Source: Neobacillus cucumis
GTDB lineage: Bacteria > Bacillota > Bacilli > Bacillales > Cytobacillaceae
Direction: 5' to 3'
Assembly: GCF_002860255.1 (NCBI RefSeq)
Contig: NZ_PGVE01000044.1
Location: 1 to 64,000 of the forward strand
Length of the DNA stretch: 64,000 nucleotides
Part shown: piece after piece, positions 52,613-62,833 of the stretch
Layout: the number at the start of each line of letters is the position of its first letter
How positions within the stretch are numbered: position 1 is the stretch's first letter
Notes under the pieces: model-generated
What the model was told of the DNA's origin: nothing
Databases searched by the model: none
The model's input: the letters and a program-made list of their open reading frames with translations, nothing else
Position numbers and translations under genes: made by a program

Positions 52613-53594
52613 GTTGAACACCTCTAATTATTTTATCTAATTCATCCAAAGTAGGTACGACACTAAAACCGCCCTTTATGGTTGTAGAATGGGAAGCTAC
52701 TCGGTTGGCAAACTGCAAGGTATCCCTTAAGTCCTGTTTCGTTAATTCACGGATGGGCTTATTCTTAACTAAAAACTGATGCAGCACCGAGGCCATAAAA
52801 CAATCCCCAGCCCCTGTCGTATCCACAGGCTTTATTGTAAGTCCCTCTTCTTCAAGGACGTGTCCATTACAAACAGCCAACGCTCCTTCTTTTCCCTTTG
52901 TCATGAATAACAAAGGAATATGGTGGGTTTCGGCAAGCACTTGAGAAGCCATCAAGGTATCTTCTTCATTGGTAATGAATTGTACTTCTTCATCCGAAAT
53001 CTTGACGATATCTGCCCACTTTAACCCTTCCACCATCCACCTTTTTGCCTCAGCTTGGTTTTCCCATAATAATGGACGATAATTCGGATCATAGCTGATG
53101 ATTTTTTGGTTTTCTTTTGCTACTCTCAGCGCTTCTAAGGTAGCTTCTCTCGACGGATTATGAGTCAATGAAAGCGAACCGAAGTGAAACACCTTAGCCT
53201 CACGAATCAAGCTCCCATTCACTTCATCCTTGGTTAACAGCTGGTCTGCTCCTGGATTTCGAATAAAATCGAAGGTTCGGTTCTTATTTTCATCCAAAGA
53301 TACAATCGCAACGGTGGTAGGGGCCACAGCTTCAGTCAACACAGAATCGATATGGATATTTGCACCTTTGACTTGTTTCTTCAGATAAGCTCCAAAAGCA
53401 TCGTTTCCTACCTTTGAGATATACGCTGTACTGTGGCCCCACTTAGCTAAGCCGGACAATACATTCACCGGGGCTCCCCCTACCTTCGCTTCATAGGAAG
53501 GGGCTTCGGATGTATAGTCGTTATGGGGGATCAAATCAATTAATAATTCTCCTAAAGATACAATTTCGCACATTCCGTTTTCCACCGTCATCAT
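52605..53594 (-). CDS. PfkB-family fructokinase
   Basis: 329 residues. N-terminal VSLGELLIDLIP, substrate-site VGGAPVNV and the C-terminal ATP motif DTTGAGDCFMASV of the ribokinase family. The first ATG overlaps the stop of the upstream permease gene (ATGA). A later ATG before CEIVSLGE is an alternative start. It would phosphorylate fructose released by the GH32 enzyme. Confidence 0.88.
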   Translation of the reverse strand: MMTVENGMCEIVSLGELLIDLIPHNDYTSEAPSYEAKVGGAPVNVLSGLAKWGHSTAYISKVGNDAFGAYLKKQVKGANIHIDSVLTEAVAPTTVAIVSLDENKNRTFDFIRNPGADQLLTKDEVNGSLIREAKVFHFGSLSLTHNPSREATLEALRVAKENQKIISYDPNYRPLLWENQAEAKRWMVEGLKWADIVKISDEEVQFITNEEDTLMASQVLAETHHIPLLFMTKGKEGALAVCNGHVLEEEGLTIKPVDTTGAGDCFMASVLHQFLVKNKPIRELTKQDLRDTLQFANRVASHSTTIKGGFSVVPTLDELDKIIRGVQHV

Positions 53595-54436
53595 CCTTTC
53601 ACCCCACTAGAAGTGATTCCCTGAACATAATAACGTTGGAAAAATAAGAAAATCAAAATGACAGGAATGGTTGTTAATGTAAGGGCAGCCATGATTTGTC
53701 CATATTGGATGTTATTATCCGTAAACAGATACTGAATTCCAATTTGGACCGTTTGAATCGATTGGTCAGTTGCCACAATAAGCGGCCACATGAAGTCACT
53801 CCAATGGGTTACAAAGGTTAAAATAGCGGCTGTGGCAAACACAGGTTTCGAATTCGGAACAACAATTTTGATAAAGGTTTGCCAAGGTGTCGCCCCATCG
53901 ATTTGGGCCGCTTCCTCCAATTCCTTAGGAAAGCCCATGAAAAACTGTCTAAATAGGAAGATATTAAAGGCGCTCGCGATAAACGGAACAATCAGTGCCG
54001 GATATTGATTAATCCACCCTAATTTATTGACAACAATATAAAGAGGAATCAATACACTCTCAAATGGCACCACATATAAAGCAATGATAATAAGTAAAAC
54101 ATAATCACTGCCTGGGAACTTTAATTTTACAAGTGCATAAGCGCAGATGGAGTTAACAATGGTACCAAATAGGACAATCATGCCAACCGTAAATAAACTA
54201 TTTCCCATATAGTGAAAGAAATTAATATTGTCCGAGAATAAGATTTTTGAATAGTTATCAAAAGTCGTTTGTTTAGGGAGAAATGCTTCAAATCCCATAT
54301 CTTTAAAAATTAATGTTTCAGGCTTAATCGATGCAATAATCATCCAAAGGAGCGGGGAGATAAACAACAACCCAAGCACGATAATACTGATCGTAATCCC
54401 CATTTTTCCCAATCGTTTTTTTGTACGGTTTGTCAT
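53591..54436 (-). CDS. ABC importer permease (MalG type), fructan locus
   Basis: 281 residues with six membrane spans and the EAA loop LEEAAQIDGATPWQT. I chose ATG at 54436, seven bases after GGGGTGG. The C-terminal QRYYVQGITSSGVKG is typical. It overlaps the fructokinase start by four bases. No ATPase gene is present in the locus. Confidence 0.9.
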   Translation of the reverse strand: MTNRTKKRLGKMGITISIIVLGLLFISPLLWMIIASIKPETLIFKDMGFEAFLPKQTTFDNYSKILFSDNINFFHYMGNSLFTVGMIVLFGTIVNSICAYALVKLKFPGSDYVLLIIIALYVVPFESVLIPLYIVVNKLGWINQYPALIVPFIASAFNIFLFRQFFMGFPKELEEAAQIDGATPWQTFIKIVVPNSKPVFATAAILTFVTHWSDFMWPLIVATDQSIQTVQIGIQYLFTDNNIQYGQIMAALTLTTIPVILIFLFFQRYYVQGITSSGVKG

Positions 54437-54451
54437 CACATATCCACCCCT

Positions 54452-55375
54452 TTATTGTTTTAGTATTTTTTTTAGAATCATAGATGCAACAAGCACCACT
54501 AGGAAAAACACGACCGCAATCGCAGACGAATATCCAACATCGCGGAACTGAAAGCCATTTTCATAAAGCATGAAAACTAACGTTTTAGTCGAATCACTAG
54601 GACCACCGTTGGTCATCACATACGGCTGGATGAATAAACGAAACGCTTGGATGGTGGTAATAATCAGCACGAATCCAGTCACATGCTGAATCGATGGCAA
54701 GGTGACATTTCTAAATTTCTGCCATACATTGGCCCCATCGATTTCTGCCGCTTCGTATAATTCCTCTGGCACATCTTTTAATCCCGCAAGGAAAATCATC
54801 ATTTGGAATCCGGCAGCCTGCCAGATCGACATAAAGATAATGGAGTTCATTGCTTGGTTCGGGCTTAACAAAAACGGCTGGTTTTTGATCCCGAAAAAAT
54901 TCAAGGTATGATTGATGAGTCCGTTATCCACGTTGTATAAGAAGGTCCATAAAATCGCAACAACCACCATGGAAGTGACGACTGGGCTAAAGAAAAATAC
55001 CCGTCCGAGAGAAGCCACCTTCACCTTCTTATTAACCAGAATGGCTAAGAAAAGAGCAACCCCACATTGCAGTGGAACAACAAGAACCGTAAAGTATAAC
55101 GTATTTTTTAATGCGGTGAAAAAGATTTTATCTTGAAAAAGTCTTATATAATTGTCTAAGCCCGTAAACACTTTTTCATCGGGATTTAACATATTGTAGT
55201 TCATAAAGCTATACACAAATGCCAAGATTACTGGCAAGATCAAAAATGTAAACAATAAGGCTAAGGCTGGAAGAGAAAACAACACCCCCAGCACTTTTTG
55301 CTGGCGCTTGTAAGTCATATGGCTTTCACGTTTGTACTTGACCGGATTTTCCCCTTTTCTAACGATTGTTTCCAT
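54452..55375 (-). CDS. ABC importer permease (MalF type), fructan locus
   Basis: 307 residues. A basic cytoplasmic N-terminus is followed by six spans and the EAA loop LYEAAEIDGANVWQK. ATG at 55375 follows GGTGGTG. It pairs with the next permease, 15 bases downstream. A hairpin separates it from the binding-protein gene. Confidence 0.9.
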   Translation of the reverse strand: METIVRKGENPVKYKRESHMTYKRQQKVLGVLFSLPALALLFTFLILPVILAFVYSFMNYNMLNPDEKVFTGLDNYIRLFQDKIFFTALKNTLYFTVLVVPLQCGVALFLAILVNKKVKVASLGRVFFFSPVVTSMVVVAILWTFLYNVDNGLINHTLNFFGIKNQPFLLSPNQAMNSIIFMSIWQAAGFQMMIFLAGLKDVPEELYEAAEIDGANVWQKFRNVTLPSIQHVTGFVLIITTIQAFRLFIQPYVMTNGGPSDSTKTLVFMLYENGFQFRDVGYSSAIAVVFFLVVLVASMILKKILKQ

Positions 55376-55400
55376 TTTTCACACCACCTTGTATTAGGAA

Positions 55401-55426
55401 AAAAGGCAATCAAGTGATTGCCTTTT
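55401..55426 (-). terminator. Intercistronic hairpin between binding protein and permease
   Basis: A 12-bp stem AAAAGGCAATCA/TGATTGCCTTTT with a two-base loop and T-rich flank. It lies inside the operon after the binding-protein gene, as in the oligoglucan locus. Confidence 0.75.
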
Positions 55427-55435
55427 ATCTAGTTT

Positions 55436-56707
55436 TTATTTTTTTCGTGCAATTTCCTTGTCCACTTCTGTCGCTACCTTATCTAGCTCATCCTTTACAT
55501 TTCCGCCCAAGAAGATGTTTTGGACAGCCTGACCGTATTTAGTTGATAATACAGGGTAGGCAGTCGTTACAGGTCTTGGATGAGCTGTATTTAAGACTTG
55601 ATCTTTTAAGATGTTAAGCGGCGCTTCGTTCCATTCTGTCATTTCTTCAAAGGAAGACATACGTGCCGCAGGCTTATTATCTGCCTTAGCCAATTTTATC
55701 ACATTGTCCTTATTCAACATGAAGTTTAGAAGAGTGGCAGCTTCTTTCTTATGCTTGGTATCCTTTGAAATACCCCAGTTCCAGTCACCGGATGGTGATA
55801 CTTGTTCGCCATTATTGCTCTTTGGATAATAAGTGATGCCCCATTCGGTTTTCGGATAATCTTGTAGCTTTCTCCATTCCCAAGAGCCCATTAACATCAT
55901 TGCCGCCTTGCCTTCTTCAAATTCAGTTGGTTTAGGCTGTAAGTTGACTAGACCTTCTTTCGTAAACTTTTGGAGATATTTCAATGCTTCCACTGTTTTT
56001 GGTCCATTCACATAACCTTCCGCTTTTGAACCGTCTTTTGCGATAAAGCTTCCGCCATTACTCCAAACCGCTGGGCCTGAGAAGTAGATGATCCATTCAC
56101 CATAATCAAGTGTCCAGTTTACACCATAAATACCCTTCTTTTTATCTGTTAACTTTTTAGCAGCATCATAGAATTGATCCCATGTCCATGCATCTTCCAG
56201 CTTGGCAGGAGGCTGGATGCCCGCATCCGCTAACATTTTTTTGTTATAAAATAAGGCAACAGTTGACTCGGTTGCACCAACCGTATATAGCTTTCCATTA
56301 TAAGTACCTTGAGTAATAATCGACTTGACGAAATCATCTTGATTTTCAACTAAACCGTCAATTGGCTGAATAATGCCAGAGTCTGCATAGTTGGCAACAT
56401 TCGGGCCATCCATCGCCACTAAATCTGGAAGTGTGTTACTTGTTGCGGCAGCCGAAACCTTATCTTCGTAGGCGTATTTATTACCCCTTGGGATAAAAGT
56501 AATGTCCGCTTGGATTTTCCCTTTATACTTCTGATTGAATTCTTTAATAATTTCTTTATAGGCGTCGGATGTGTCTCCCTTTGGATGCCATAGGGTTAAT
56601 TTGACCACCCCACCGTCACCGCTTGAAGAACTTTCCTTACTGCCGCAAGCGCTTAGAATTCCTAGTAATAAAACAACAGCCATACTAAGTGCTAAAAACT
56701 TTTTCAC
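55436..56707 (-). CDS. ABC sugar-binding lipoprotein, fructan locus
   Basis: 423 residues. Lipobox LSAC with Cys21, then a family 1 binding domain (LTLWHPKGDTSDAYKEIIKEF). The start is GTG at 56707, about six bases after GGGGGAAAA. It is the first gene of the operon binding protein - permease - permease - fructokinase - GH32 - YesL-like. Confidence 0.9.
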   Translation of the reverse strand: MKKFLALSMAVVLLLGILSACGSKESSSSGDGGVVKLTLWHPKGDTSDAYKEIIKEFNQKYKGKIQADITFIPRGNKYAYEDKVSAAATSNTLPDLVAMDGPNVANYADSGIIQPIDGLVENQDDFVKSIITQGTYNGKLYTVGATESTVALFYNKKMLADAGIQPPAKLEDAWTWDQFYDAAKKLTDKKKGIYGVNWTLDYGEWIIYFSGPAVWSNGGSFIAKDGSKAEGYVNGPKTVEALKYLQKFTKEGLVNLQPKPTEFEEGKAAMMLMGSWEWRKLQDYPKTEWGITYYPKSNNGEQVSPSGDWNWGISKDTKHKKEAATLLNFMLNKDNVIKLAKADNKPAARMSSFEEMTEWNEAPLNILKDQVLNTAHPRPVTTAYPVLSTKYGQAVQNIFLGGNVKDELDKVATEVDKEIARKK

Positions 56708-56737
56708 CTAATTTTCCCCCTCTGTCTTGTTTTCACT

Positions 56738-56751
56738 ATAAAGCGTTTCCA
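56738..56751. promoter_or_regulatory. cre-like site of the fructan operon
   Basis: ATAAAGCGTTTCCA matches the cre consensus at 12 of 14 positions, about 30 bases upstream of the binding-protein start. Catabolite repression inferred. Confidence 0.45.
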
Positions 56752-56830
56752 TGTATTTAGATTAAATCAAATGAACCGCTTTCAAAATGCGGTAATCATC
56801 TTATGAATGTTTAAATTTTTACTATTCCAA

Positions 56831-56860
56831 CAAAAAAAGGCCTCTCAAACGTTTGAGAGG
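56831..56860 (-). terminator. Terminator of the two-component operon
   Basis: The perfect palindrome CCTCTCAAACGTTTGAGAGG (56841-56860) is followed by CCTTTTTTTG on the minus strand. It ends directly at the response-regulator stop codon. Confidence 0.8.
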
Positions 56861-57997
56861 TTATTTGAACATTTTTCGATATTCACTTGGTGTTTGATTC
56901 ATTTTCTTTTTAAAAACCTGACTGAAATACCGTTGATCGGTATAGCCCACCTTCTCCGCGATCTCATACGTCTTTAATTCCAGGTTCTCCAATAACAGGC
57001 ATGCATAATCCACCCGTACATTGGTCAGATACTCAAGAAAAGTCACTCCTGTTCTTTGCTTAAAAAGGTTGCTAAAATAACTGACACTTAAGCCCACTCG
57101 TTCGGCGACTTGCTCAATCCCTAAATCCTGTTCAAAATGACTTTTAATATAGGCGATCGCATCATCCATTAAGTCTGCGGCCGTTTGCTTCGGTTTATAC
57201 TCCTGTTTAATCAGTTCGTCAGTAATAATCGCATGTTTGGTAAAAGCATCAAACTTAAGCAGCTCCCTCGCATGGTTAACAGACTTTTTAACGTCCAATA
57301 GACAATTGACTGGTTCTCCAATAGAAACAATACATTTTTGGGACATCTTGTGGAGGATTTGCTGAGCTAAGTCAACAGCATATTCTTTTAACGAAACATC
57401 AGGCCGTGTGACCACAATAATGACCTCTTCCTCTGACATCCTATACACATAGGGCTTCTTCTGTATTTGTTGAACGATCGTCTCCAGGTTTTTTTCAAAG
57501 GATTTCAAAGCGATTGCGATATAGGACTGCTCTTTTTCGGGCACTTCAGGGTCTGTTTTTTCCGTTGTTATCAATTCATAGATTAGGAACTTTTCATATT
57601 CATATTCATTTTGTTTTTGCTGATTCAGTTTGGCGATGGCACGTTCGATGCATTCTTGTAATTCATCATAATCGATTGGTTTCAGAATATAATCGAGGGC
57701 ATTATTTTTTATCCCTTCCCTCGCATATTCGAAATCATCATAGCCACTGATTAACAGGGTAATAGGCTTATACGGGATCTGCTGAATCTGTTTTAATAAA
57801 TCAATACCCGTCATCCCAGGCATGGAGATGTCCGTCAAGACAAGGTCGATCCGTTCCTTTTTTAAAACCTCTAATGCTTCATGCCCATTTTGTGCGGTAC
57901 CGGCAACCATACAATTCAGTGCTGACCAATCAATGATTTGGGTAAGATTCTTTAAAATCAGTGGCTCATCATCAGCTATTAGTACTTTATACACCAT
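56861..57997 (-). CDS. AraC-type response regulator (YesN-like)
   Basis: 378 residues. Receiver domain with the acidic pair D10-E11, phosphoacceptor Asp56 in LVLTDISMPG and Lys in YILKPIDYDEL. A middle linker domain and a C-terminal AraC helix-turn-helix pair (IEQVAERVGLSVSYFSNLFK; TYEIAEKVGYTDQRYFSQVFK) follow. I chose ATG at 57997 after AAGGTGAT; the longer frame runs back into the kinase gene. It overlaps the kinase by 11 bases and probably activates the fructan operon. Confidence 0.9.
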   Translation of the reverse strand: MVYKVLIADDEPLILKNLTQIIDWSALNCMVAGTAQNGHEALEVLKKERIDLVLTDISMPGMTGIDLLKQIQQIPYKPITLLISGYDDFEYAREGIKNNALDYILKPIDYDELQECIERAIAKLNQQKQNEYEYEKFLIYELITTEKTDPEVPEKEQSYIAIALKSFEKNLETIVQQIQKKPYVYRMSEEEVIIVVTRPDVSLKEYAVDLAQQILHKMSQKCIVSIGEPVNCLLDVKKSVNHARELLKFDAFTKHAIITDELIKQEYKPKQTAADLMDDAIAYIKSHFEQDLGIEQVAERVGLSVSYFSNLFKQRTGVTFLEYLTNVRVDYACLLLENLELKTYEIAEKVGYTDQRYFSQVFKKKMNQTPSEYRKMFK

Positions 57998-59735
57998 GTT
58001 TATCACCTTGAATTGGAAATGATATTCTAATCGTCGTACCGTTGTTTTCACTTGCACAAATCATTAATCCATAGTTTTTGCCGTAATAGAGTTCCAGCCG
58101 TTCCTGAACGTTACGGATGCCATGTCCGCCACGTTCCGGTTTTTCGGTATGATTTAAATTCATCAATACTTGTTGATCCATCCCCTTGCCGTTATCCTCA
58201 ATCCAAAATTGGCCACGACCGTTGGTAACCCTCCCGCTAATTTTGATACGCCCTGTGTGGGTTGGATCAAAGGCATGGATTAAAATATTCTCAACTAAGG
58301 GTTGAAGGATCAGTTTTAAAACAGGCTGGTATTCCAATGCCTTTTCAACCTCTACTTCATAAGAAAAACGATTATCATAACGGATTTTTTGTATCTCTAA
58401 ATAACTCATCACATGGCGTATCTCATCTTTGACCATCACTTCATAACCACCATTGATACTGATACGCAATAATTTGCCTAGATTAATCGTCATTTTACTA
58501 ATATCCTTTTGACCATTTAAGGAAGCAAGCGCATTGATCGATTCAAGGGTATTATATAAAAAGTGAGGATTGATTTGCTGTTGCAGCACCTTGAATTGTG
58601 CTTCCCGCTTCCGTTCCTGTTCCGTTTCCACTTCCCTTAACAACTGTTGGATACGGGTAATCATGTTATTGAACCCCATGGCTATTTTCTCTAATTCTTT
58701 GATTTTATAGCGTCTGATCCGGATGCTCAACGTCCCTTTTTCTGCAAGTTTCATATATTTTAATAGCTCCTGAATGAAAAGGGAGATTCGTTTCAAATAG
58801 AACATATTAAAAAGACCTGCGATGATCAACGCTACACCAACAATTAATAGAGTCATATTTCGAATATGAGTAATGTCGTTAGAAATATCCTTCCATGGTT
58901 TAATCGAAATCATCATAAGAGAAGAGGAACCCGTTCCCGTGTGGAAACTGGAAGGCATATACGTAATTAAGCTTTTCTTCCCTTTCCACTTATCAATCAG
59001 ATAGCCGCTTTTATTGGATTGAATATCTGAAAAGTGATCAATGGCAAATGGCTTACCCATCAAATTTCGATTCAATGAATAGACGATGGTGCCATTTTGA
59101 TTGACTAACATCCCAGAGGCGGAACCTTCTTGAACATCTTTAAAAATGGAATCAAACAGGTTCATGTTGACATCTAGAATGACATAACCTAAGTTATTTA
59201 GCGTATTAATATCCTTTACCACCCTGCCTAATGTAAAGGAAAACCTGTTATCCTGAGTAAACGGCTGATGTTCAGAAGGCGTCAGCCACACAGCTCCCCC
59301 CTTTTCCTTAAGGATTTGCCGGTAAAAAGAGCTTGATCTAAATTCCTGATAGGTTGGGATCTGAGTATCCCGTAAATGGGTCGCGCCCCCGCTTTCCCTA
59401 TATAAAATAAAATCGGCTATTTGTGAGTTCCCCAACATCATTCCGGCAACGGCCTGCTGCTTGGTATAAAAATCAATCATAGAAGTCTGATCGTTGGTAC
59501 TTAAATACGATTGAATCTCTCCCGATGAAATGACATAATCCGAGAATGCATCTACCTCGGATACAGAAGCCATAACATTGCGGTCAACAGCCTTTAATGT
59601 TTGAACTGTTTGACTGCTGATTTTTTCCTGCAATGCAGCCGATGATATTTTATAAGATACAAATCCTAATATGATGATAGGCAGTAAAATAAATAGTAAA
59701 AAGGCGATAATCATTTTTTGTTGAAATCCTAGCAT
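57987..59735 (-). CDS. Sensor histidine kinase (YesM-like)
   Basis: 582 residues. First span near 9-28, extracellular Cache-like sensor domain, second span near 285-305, a HAMP-like linker, the His_kinase domain with the phosphorylated His in QQINPHFLYNTLES, and an ATPase domain (NILIHAFDPTHTG; GHGIRNVQERL). It follows the binding-lipoprotein gene by 15 bases and overlaps the response regulator. It likely senses the sugar through that lipoprotein. Confidence 0.92.
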   Translation of the reverse strand: MLGFQQKMIIAFLLFILLPIIILGFVSYKISSAALQEKISSQTVQTLKAVDRNVMASVSEVDAFSDYVISSGEIQSYLSTNDQTSMIDFYTKQQAVAGMMLGNSQIADFILYRESGGATHLRDTQIPTYQEFRSSSFYRQILKEKGGAVWLTPSEHQPFTQDNRFSFTLGRVVKDINTLNNLGYVILDVNMNLFDSIFKDVQEGSASGMLVNQNGTIVYSLNRNLMGKPFAIDHFSDIQSNKSGYLIDKWKGKKSLITYMPSSFHTGTGSSSLMMISIKPWKDISNDITHIRNMTLLIVGVALIIAGLFNMFYLKRISLFIQELLKYMKLAEKGTLSIRIRRYKIKELEKIAMGFNNMITRIQQLLREVETEQERKREAQFKVLQQQINPHFLYNTLESINALASLNGQKDISKMTINLGKLLRISINGGYEVMVKDEIRHVMSYLEIQKIRYDNRFSYEVEVEKALEYQPVLKLILQPLVENILIHAFDPTHTGRIKISGRVTNGRGQFWIEDNGKGMDQQVLMNLNHTEKPERGGHGIRNVQERLELYYGKNYGLMICASENNGTTIRISFPIQGDKHGV

Positions 59736-59750
59736 GCAGACACCTATTTT

Positions 59751-60989
59751 CTATTTTAAATCCTTATATTGATTAAACATGTTTTCGAGGTTGATAAGAA
59801 AGGAATCGATATTCTTATCATAATAAAATTGTGCCGAGTACTTCCGGAAGTCAGATTCTGCTGCGGTGCCTCCTGACCAATAATGGTTCGGCCAATTCAC
59901 TGTCTTACCCTCTAGAATTTTTTGATTCAGCATTCGCAATTGTTCTTTATTCACCGTGACGCCCTTAACTGTGCTAATGGAGCCCTCATAATCTGATAGC
60001 CTTTGGGCCACCTCTTTTTTTGTCAAAAAAGCTAAAAACTCCTTTGCTTCCTTTGGATGTTTGGTATCCGAAGAGATCGCAAGTCCTATGTCGACCCCGC
60101 CCAAAACTTTGTTTTTTTCAGGTTGATTGGTCGCTGGAAACGGAAAAATCCCATACTGAAAGGAAGGATTATATTTTTCTATTTCTGATAATGCCCATGT
60201 GCCCATCACATACATCGTACCTTCTCCATTTGCAAATTTTCGGTTTACAGTAAAATAATCCTCTTGAAAGGAATTGGGCTGTACATATGAAAGGGCTTTG
60301 AGAGTCTTATCTGATATTTCCCTCCATACTTGATCTTTCGATAAAGAAAACGAATGTTGTTCCCAATAGGTATTGTTTATTTCATTAGCGACTAGGTTTA
60401 AATTAAAAATACTAGTTTTGTTAGCATCTTTATTGGGCATGATCAAAGGTATTTTTCCAGCAGCCTTCAATTTTTCCATCACCGCAATAAACTCATCCCA
60501 TGTTTTAGGAATCGACAGATGATATTCCCGAAATTGATCTTTATTATAGAGTACACCTACTGCATTCTGCGTTAACGCCACCCCATACATTTTTCCGTTT
60601 ACTAGATAACGATTTTGAATGGTTGGATTAATATTCTGAATGAAGTCTTCATGGGTCAAATCTAATAAATACCCTTTTTCCGCTCTAATCAGATAATCTT
60701 GTTCAATGGGATAGGTAATAAAAATATCCGGGATATCCCCTCTCGCAATTCTTGTTTTTAATACCGTCATTCCTTCAGGTACGACTTCTTGTTTGATGTC
60801 AATCGAGGGGTGTTGTTTTTCAAATTCATGAATGAGTTCGTTAAAAACTCTCTCTGTTTCAAATTTTGGTGACAAAAACTCCAGTTGTACCTTCTGTTTC
60901 TTGGCTGTTACGGATTTTAACTGGTGACCATCACACGCGGTCAGTATGATAACTAGAATTAAACAGATAAGACGAAAAAGAGACTTCAT
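59751..60989 (-). CDS. Sensory sugar-binding lipoprotein of the two-component operon
   Basis: 412 residues. Lipobox LTAC with Cys19, then a family 1 binding fold (VQLEFLSPKFETERVFNELIHEF). It is encoded with the kinase and regulator, not with permeases, and the locus has a separate transport binding protein. I infer that it presents ligand to the kinase's sensor domain, a three-component arrangement. It could also feed the permeases. Confidence 0.85.
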   Translation of the reverse strand: MKSLFRLICLILVIILTACDGHQLKSVTAKKQKVQLEFLSPKFETERVFNELIHEFEKQHPSIDIKQEVVPEGMTVLKTRIARGDIPDIFITYPIEQDYLIRAEKGYLLDLTHEDFIQNINPTIQNRYLVNGKMYGVALTQNAVGVLYNKDQFREYHLSIPKTWDEFIAVMEKLKAAGKIPLIMPNKDANKTSIFNLNLVANEINNTYWEQHSFSLSKDQVWREISDKTLKALSYVQPNSFQEDYFTVNRKFANGEGTMYVMGTWALSEIEKYNPSFQYGIFPFPATNQPEKNKVLGGVDIGLAISSDTKHPKEAKEFLAFLTKKEVAQRLSDYEGSISTVKGVTVNKEQLRMLNQKILEGKTVNWPNHYWSGGTAAESDFRKYSAQFYYDKNIDSFLINLENMFNQYKDLK

Positions 60990-61142
60990 AGAACCACCTA
61001 ATTTTTCCCATATGGAATTAGTTTGCAGTAAGTTGGAATCGATTACACAAACCTGATTCTATCATACTATAAAAACTTACCTGAAAAATCTATATTGATC
61101 ATAAGTTATCATTTACCAATGCCTGAAAAAAACAATAGACAA
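60990..61142. other. Upstream region of the three-component operon
   Basis: About 150 bases. GGAATCGATTACAC (near 61034-61047) resembles a LacI/CcpA-type half-palindrome but fits the cre consensus poorly. No clear promoter was identified. Confidence 0.35.
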
Positions 61143-61164
61143 AAACCCACAAATATGTGGGTTT
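61143..61164 (-). terminator. Second terminator behind the UDP-glucose dehydrogenase gene
   Basis: A 9-bp perfect stem AAACCCACA/TGTGGGTTT, with TTTTTGTC on the minus strand after it. Confidence 0.7.
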
Positions 61165-61192
61165 AACCGGTATCTGTCTATAATTAAAAAGA

Positions 61193-61221
61193 AGCCATTC
61201 CCACCACAGGTGGAAATGGCT
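61193..61221 (-). terminator. Terminator of the UDP-glucose dehydrogenase gene
   Basis: AGCCATTTCCACC pairs with GGTGGGAATGGCT (one G-U pair), then TTCTTTTTAATT on the minus strand. Confidence 0.75.
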
Positions 61222-61289
61222 CTAAAAGAAGTTGACTATATTTTTATGCCTTTTATCAAAAGTCCATGATAAGTGTCCATCGTGATATT

Positions 61290-62456
61290 TTAATCCCGGC
61301 TAAACAAATCTCTGGTATACACTTTATCCTTAACATCCTTCAATTCATCGGATAAACGATTGGCCACAATGACATCTGAAATCTTTTTAAATTCTTCAAA
61401 ATCATTAATGACTCTAGAATTAAAGAATTTCTCTTCATGAAGGGCTGGCTCGTACACGACGACTTCAATTCCCTTCGCTTTTATACGCTTCATCACACCT
61501 TGGATCGCAGACTGTCTAAAGTTATCTGAATCCATTTTCATGGTAAGTCGATAAATACCGACCACCTTAGGATTCCGTTTAATAATCATATCTGCAATGT
61601 GGTCTTTTCTTGTTCTATTCGCATCCACAATGGCAGTCATAATATTATTAGGAACGTCTGAGTAGTTGGCCAGCAACTGCTTGGTATCTTTCGGCAGGCA
61701 GTATCCTCCATATCCAAAGGATGGATTATTATAATGAGTACCGATACGTGGATCCAGTCCGACTCCATCGATAATTTGTTTCGAATCTAGTCCTCTTACC
61801 TCCGCATAGGAATCGAGCTCATTGAAGAATGCAACCCTCATCGCAAGGTAGGTGTTAGCAAAAAGCTTAATCGCTTCTGCTTCCGTTGAATTCGTAAACA
61901 ATACATCAATACTTTCTTTCAAAGCACCTTCTACTAATAAATCAGCAAACATCTTCGCTCTTTCGGATTGTTCCCCAACAATAATTCTTGAAGGATACAG
62001 GTTATCGTAAAGGGCTTTTCCTTCTCTTAAAAACTCAGGTGAGAAGATAATATTATTCGTTTCAAACTTCTCTCTTACCTTCTCTGTATAACCTACAGGT
62101 ACGGTGGACTTAATCACCATGACAGCGTCTGGATTAATGGATAAGACATTGGCAATGACAGCTTCAACTGATCTTGTATTAAAATAGTTCAATTCCGGAT
62201 CATAGTTTGTCGGCGTTGAGATAATGACATACTCCGCGTCTTTGAACGCTACATAATTATCCGTGGTAGCCGTTAAATTAAGCTCCTTTGTTGCTAAATA
62301 TTCCTCAATCTCTTTATCTAAAATAGGCGACCTTTTATTATTAATCATATCCACTTTTTCTTGGATAATATCAAGAGCAATCACTTCATTATGCTGGGCC
62401 AGTAAAATGGCATTAGATAATCCCACATAGCCCGTTCCTGCAATCGTAATTTTCAT
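61290..62456 (-). CDS. ugd: UDP-glucose 6-dehydrogenase
   Basis: 388 residues. NAD site GTGYVGL (8-14), [16 protein letters not shown] and the catalytic Cys in [12 protein letters not shown]. It oxidises UDP-glucose to UDP-glucuronate for cell-surface polysaccharide. It is shorter than the 430-440 residue forms and resembles the compact group found near capsule genes. Here it stands alone with a palindromic element upstream. UDP-N-acetyl-mannosamine or other nucleotide-sugar dehydrogenases are less likely alternatives. Confidence 0.92.
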   Translation of the reverse strand: MKITIAGTGYVGLSNAILLAQHNEVIALDIIQEKVDMINNKRSPILDKEIEEYLATKELNLTATTDNYVAFKDAEYVIISTPTNYDPELNYFNTRSVEAVIANVLSINPDAVMVIKSTVPVGYTEKVREKFETNNIIFSPEFLREGKALYDNLYPSRIIVGEQSERAKMFADLLVEGALKESIDVLFTNSTEAEAIKLFANTYLAMRVAFFNELDSYAEVRGLDSKQIIDGVGLDPRIGTHYNNPSFGYGGYCLPKDTKQLLANYSDVPNNIMTAIVDANRTRKDHIADMIIKRNPKVVGIYRLTMKMDSDNFRQSAIQGVMKRIKAKGIEVVVYEPALHEEKFFNSRVINDFEEFKKISDVIVANRLSDELKDVKDKVYTRDLFSRD

Positions 62457-62489
62457 TTCAATACATCTCCACTAGTAATATTTGTTGTT

Positions 62490-62518
62490 GGAAGCATGGG
62501 GACGGTTCTCATGCTTCC
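62490..62518. repeat. GAACCGTCCCC element, single arm, upstream of ugd
   Basis: GGAAGCATG...CATGCTTCC around GGGGACGGTTCT. It is a single self-complementary arm about 35 bases before the ugd start. Confidence 0.85.
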
Positions 62519-62833
62519 GATGCATGAACACATTAGTTATAAGTAATAACGTTAGTATAAAAAATATATAGGTAAATTATGTCTATTGTATCATACCTAT
62601 TTTAGAGACTTCATGTAAATATAGACAGACCCTATTTTCCTAAAGACACATTGGCCGTTTGAATCATCAAGGTGTCAAAACAAAACACCAGATAATATGG
62701 CAAACAAAATAAATTGTACCATTATATTATTTAAAATGCTAAAAATCCCATTAAATTTCTATTTTTGTCAATAAGGGTCTTCCCCCTTCGAACGGGGAAA
62801 ATGATTTTTTTTATGGATTCTGCTTTAATAGGA
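62519..62833. other. AT-rich intergenic region
   Basis: About 315 bases, strongly AT-rich. A hairpin-like TTCCCC...GGGGAA near 62779-62801 may end the VanZ-like transcript. I see no gene. The ugd promoter should be here but was not pinned down. Confidence 0.4.
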
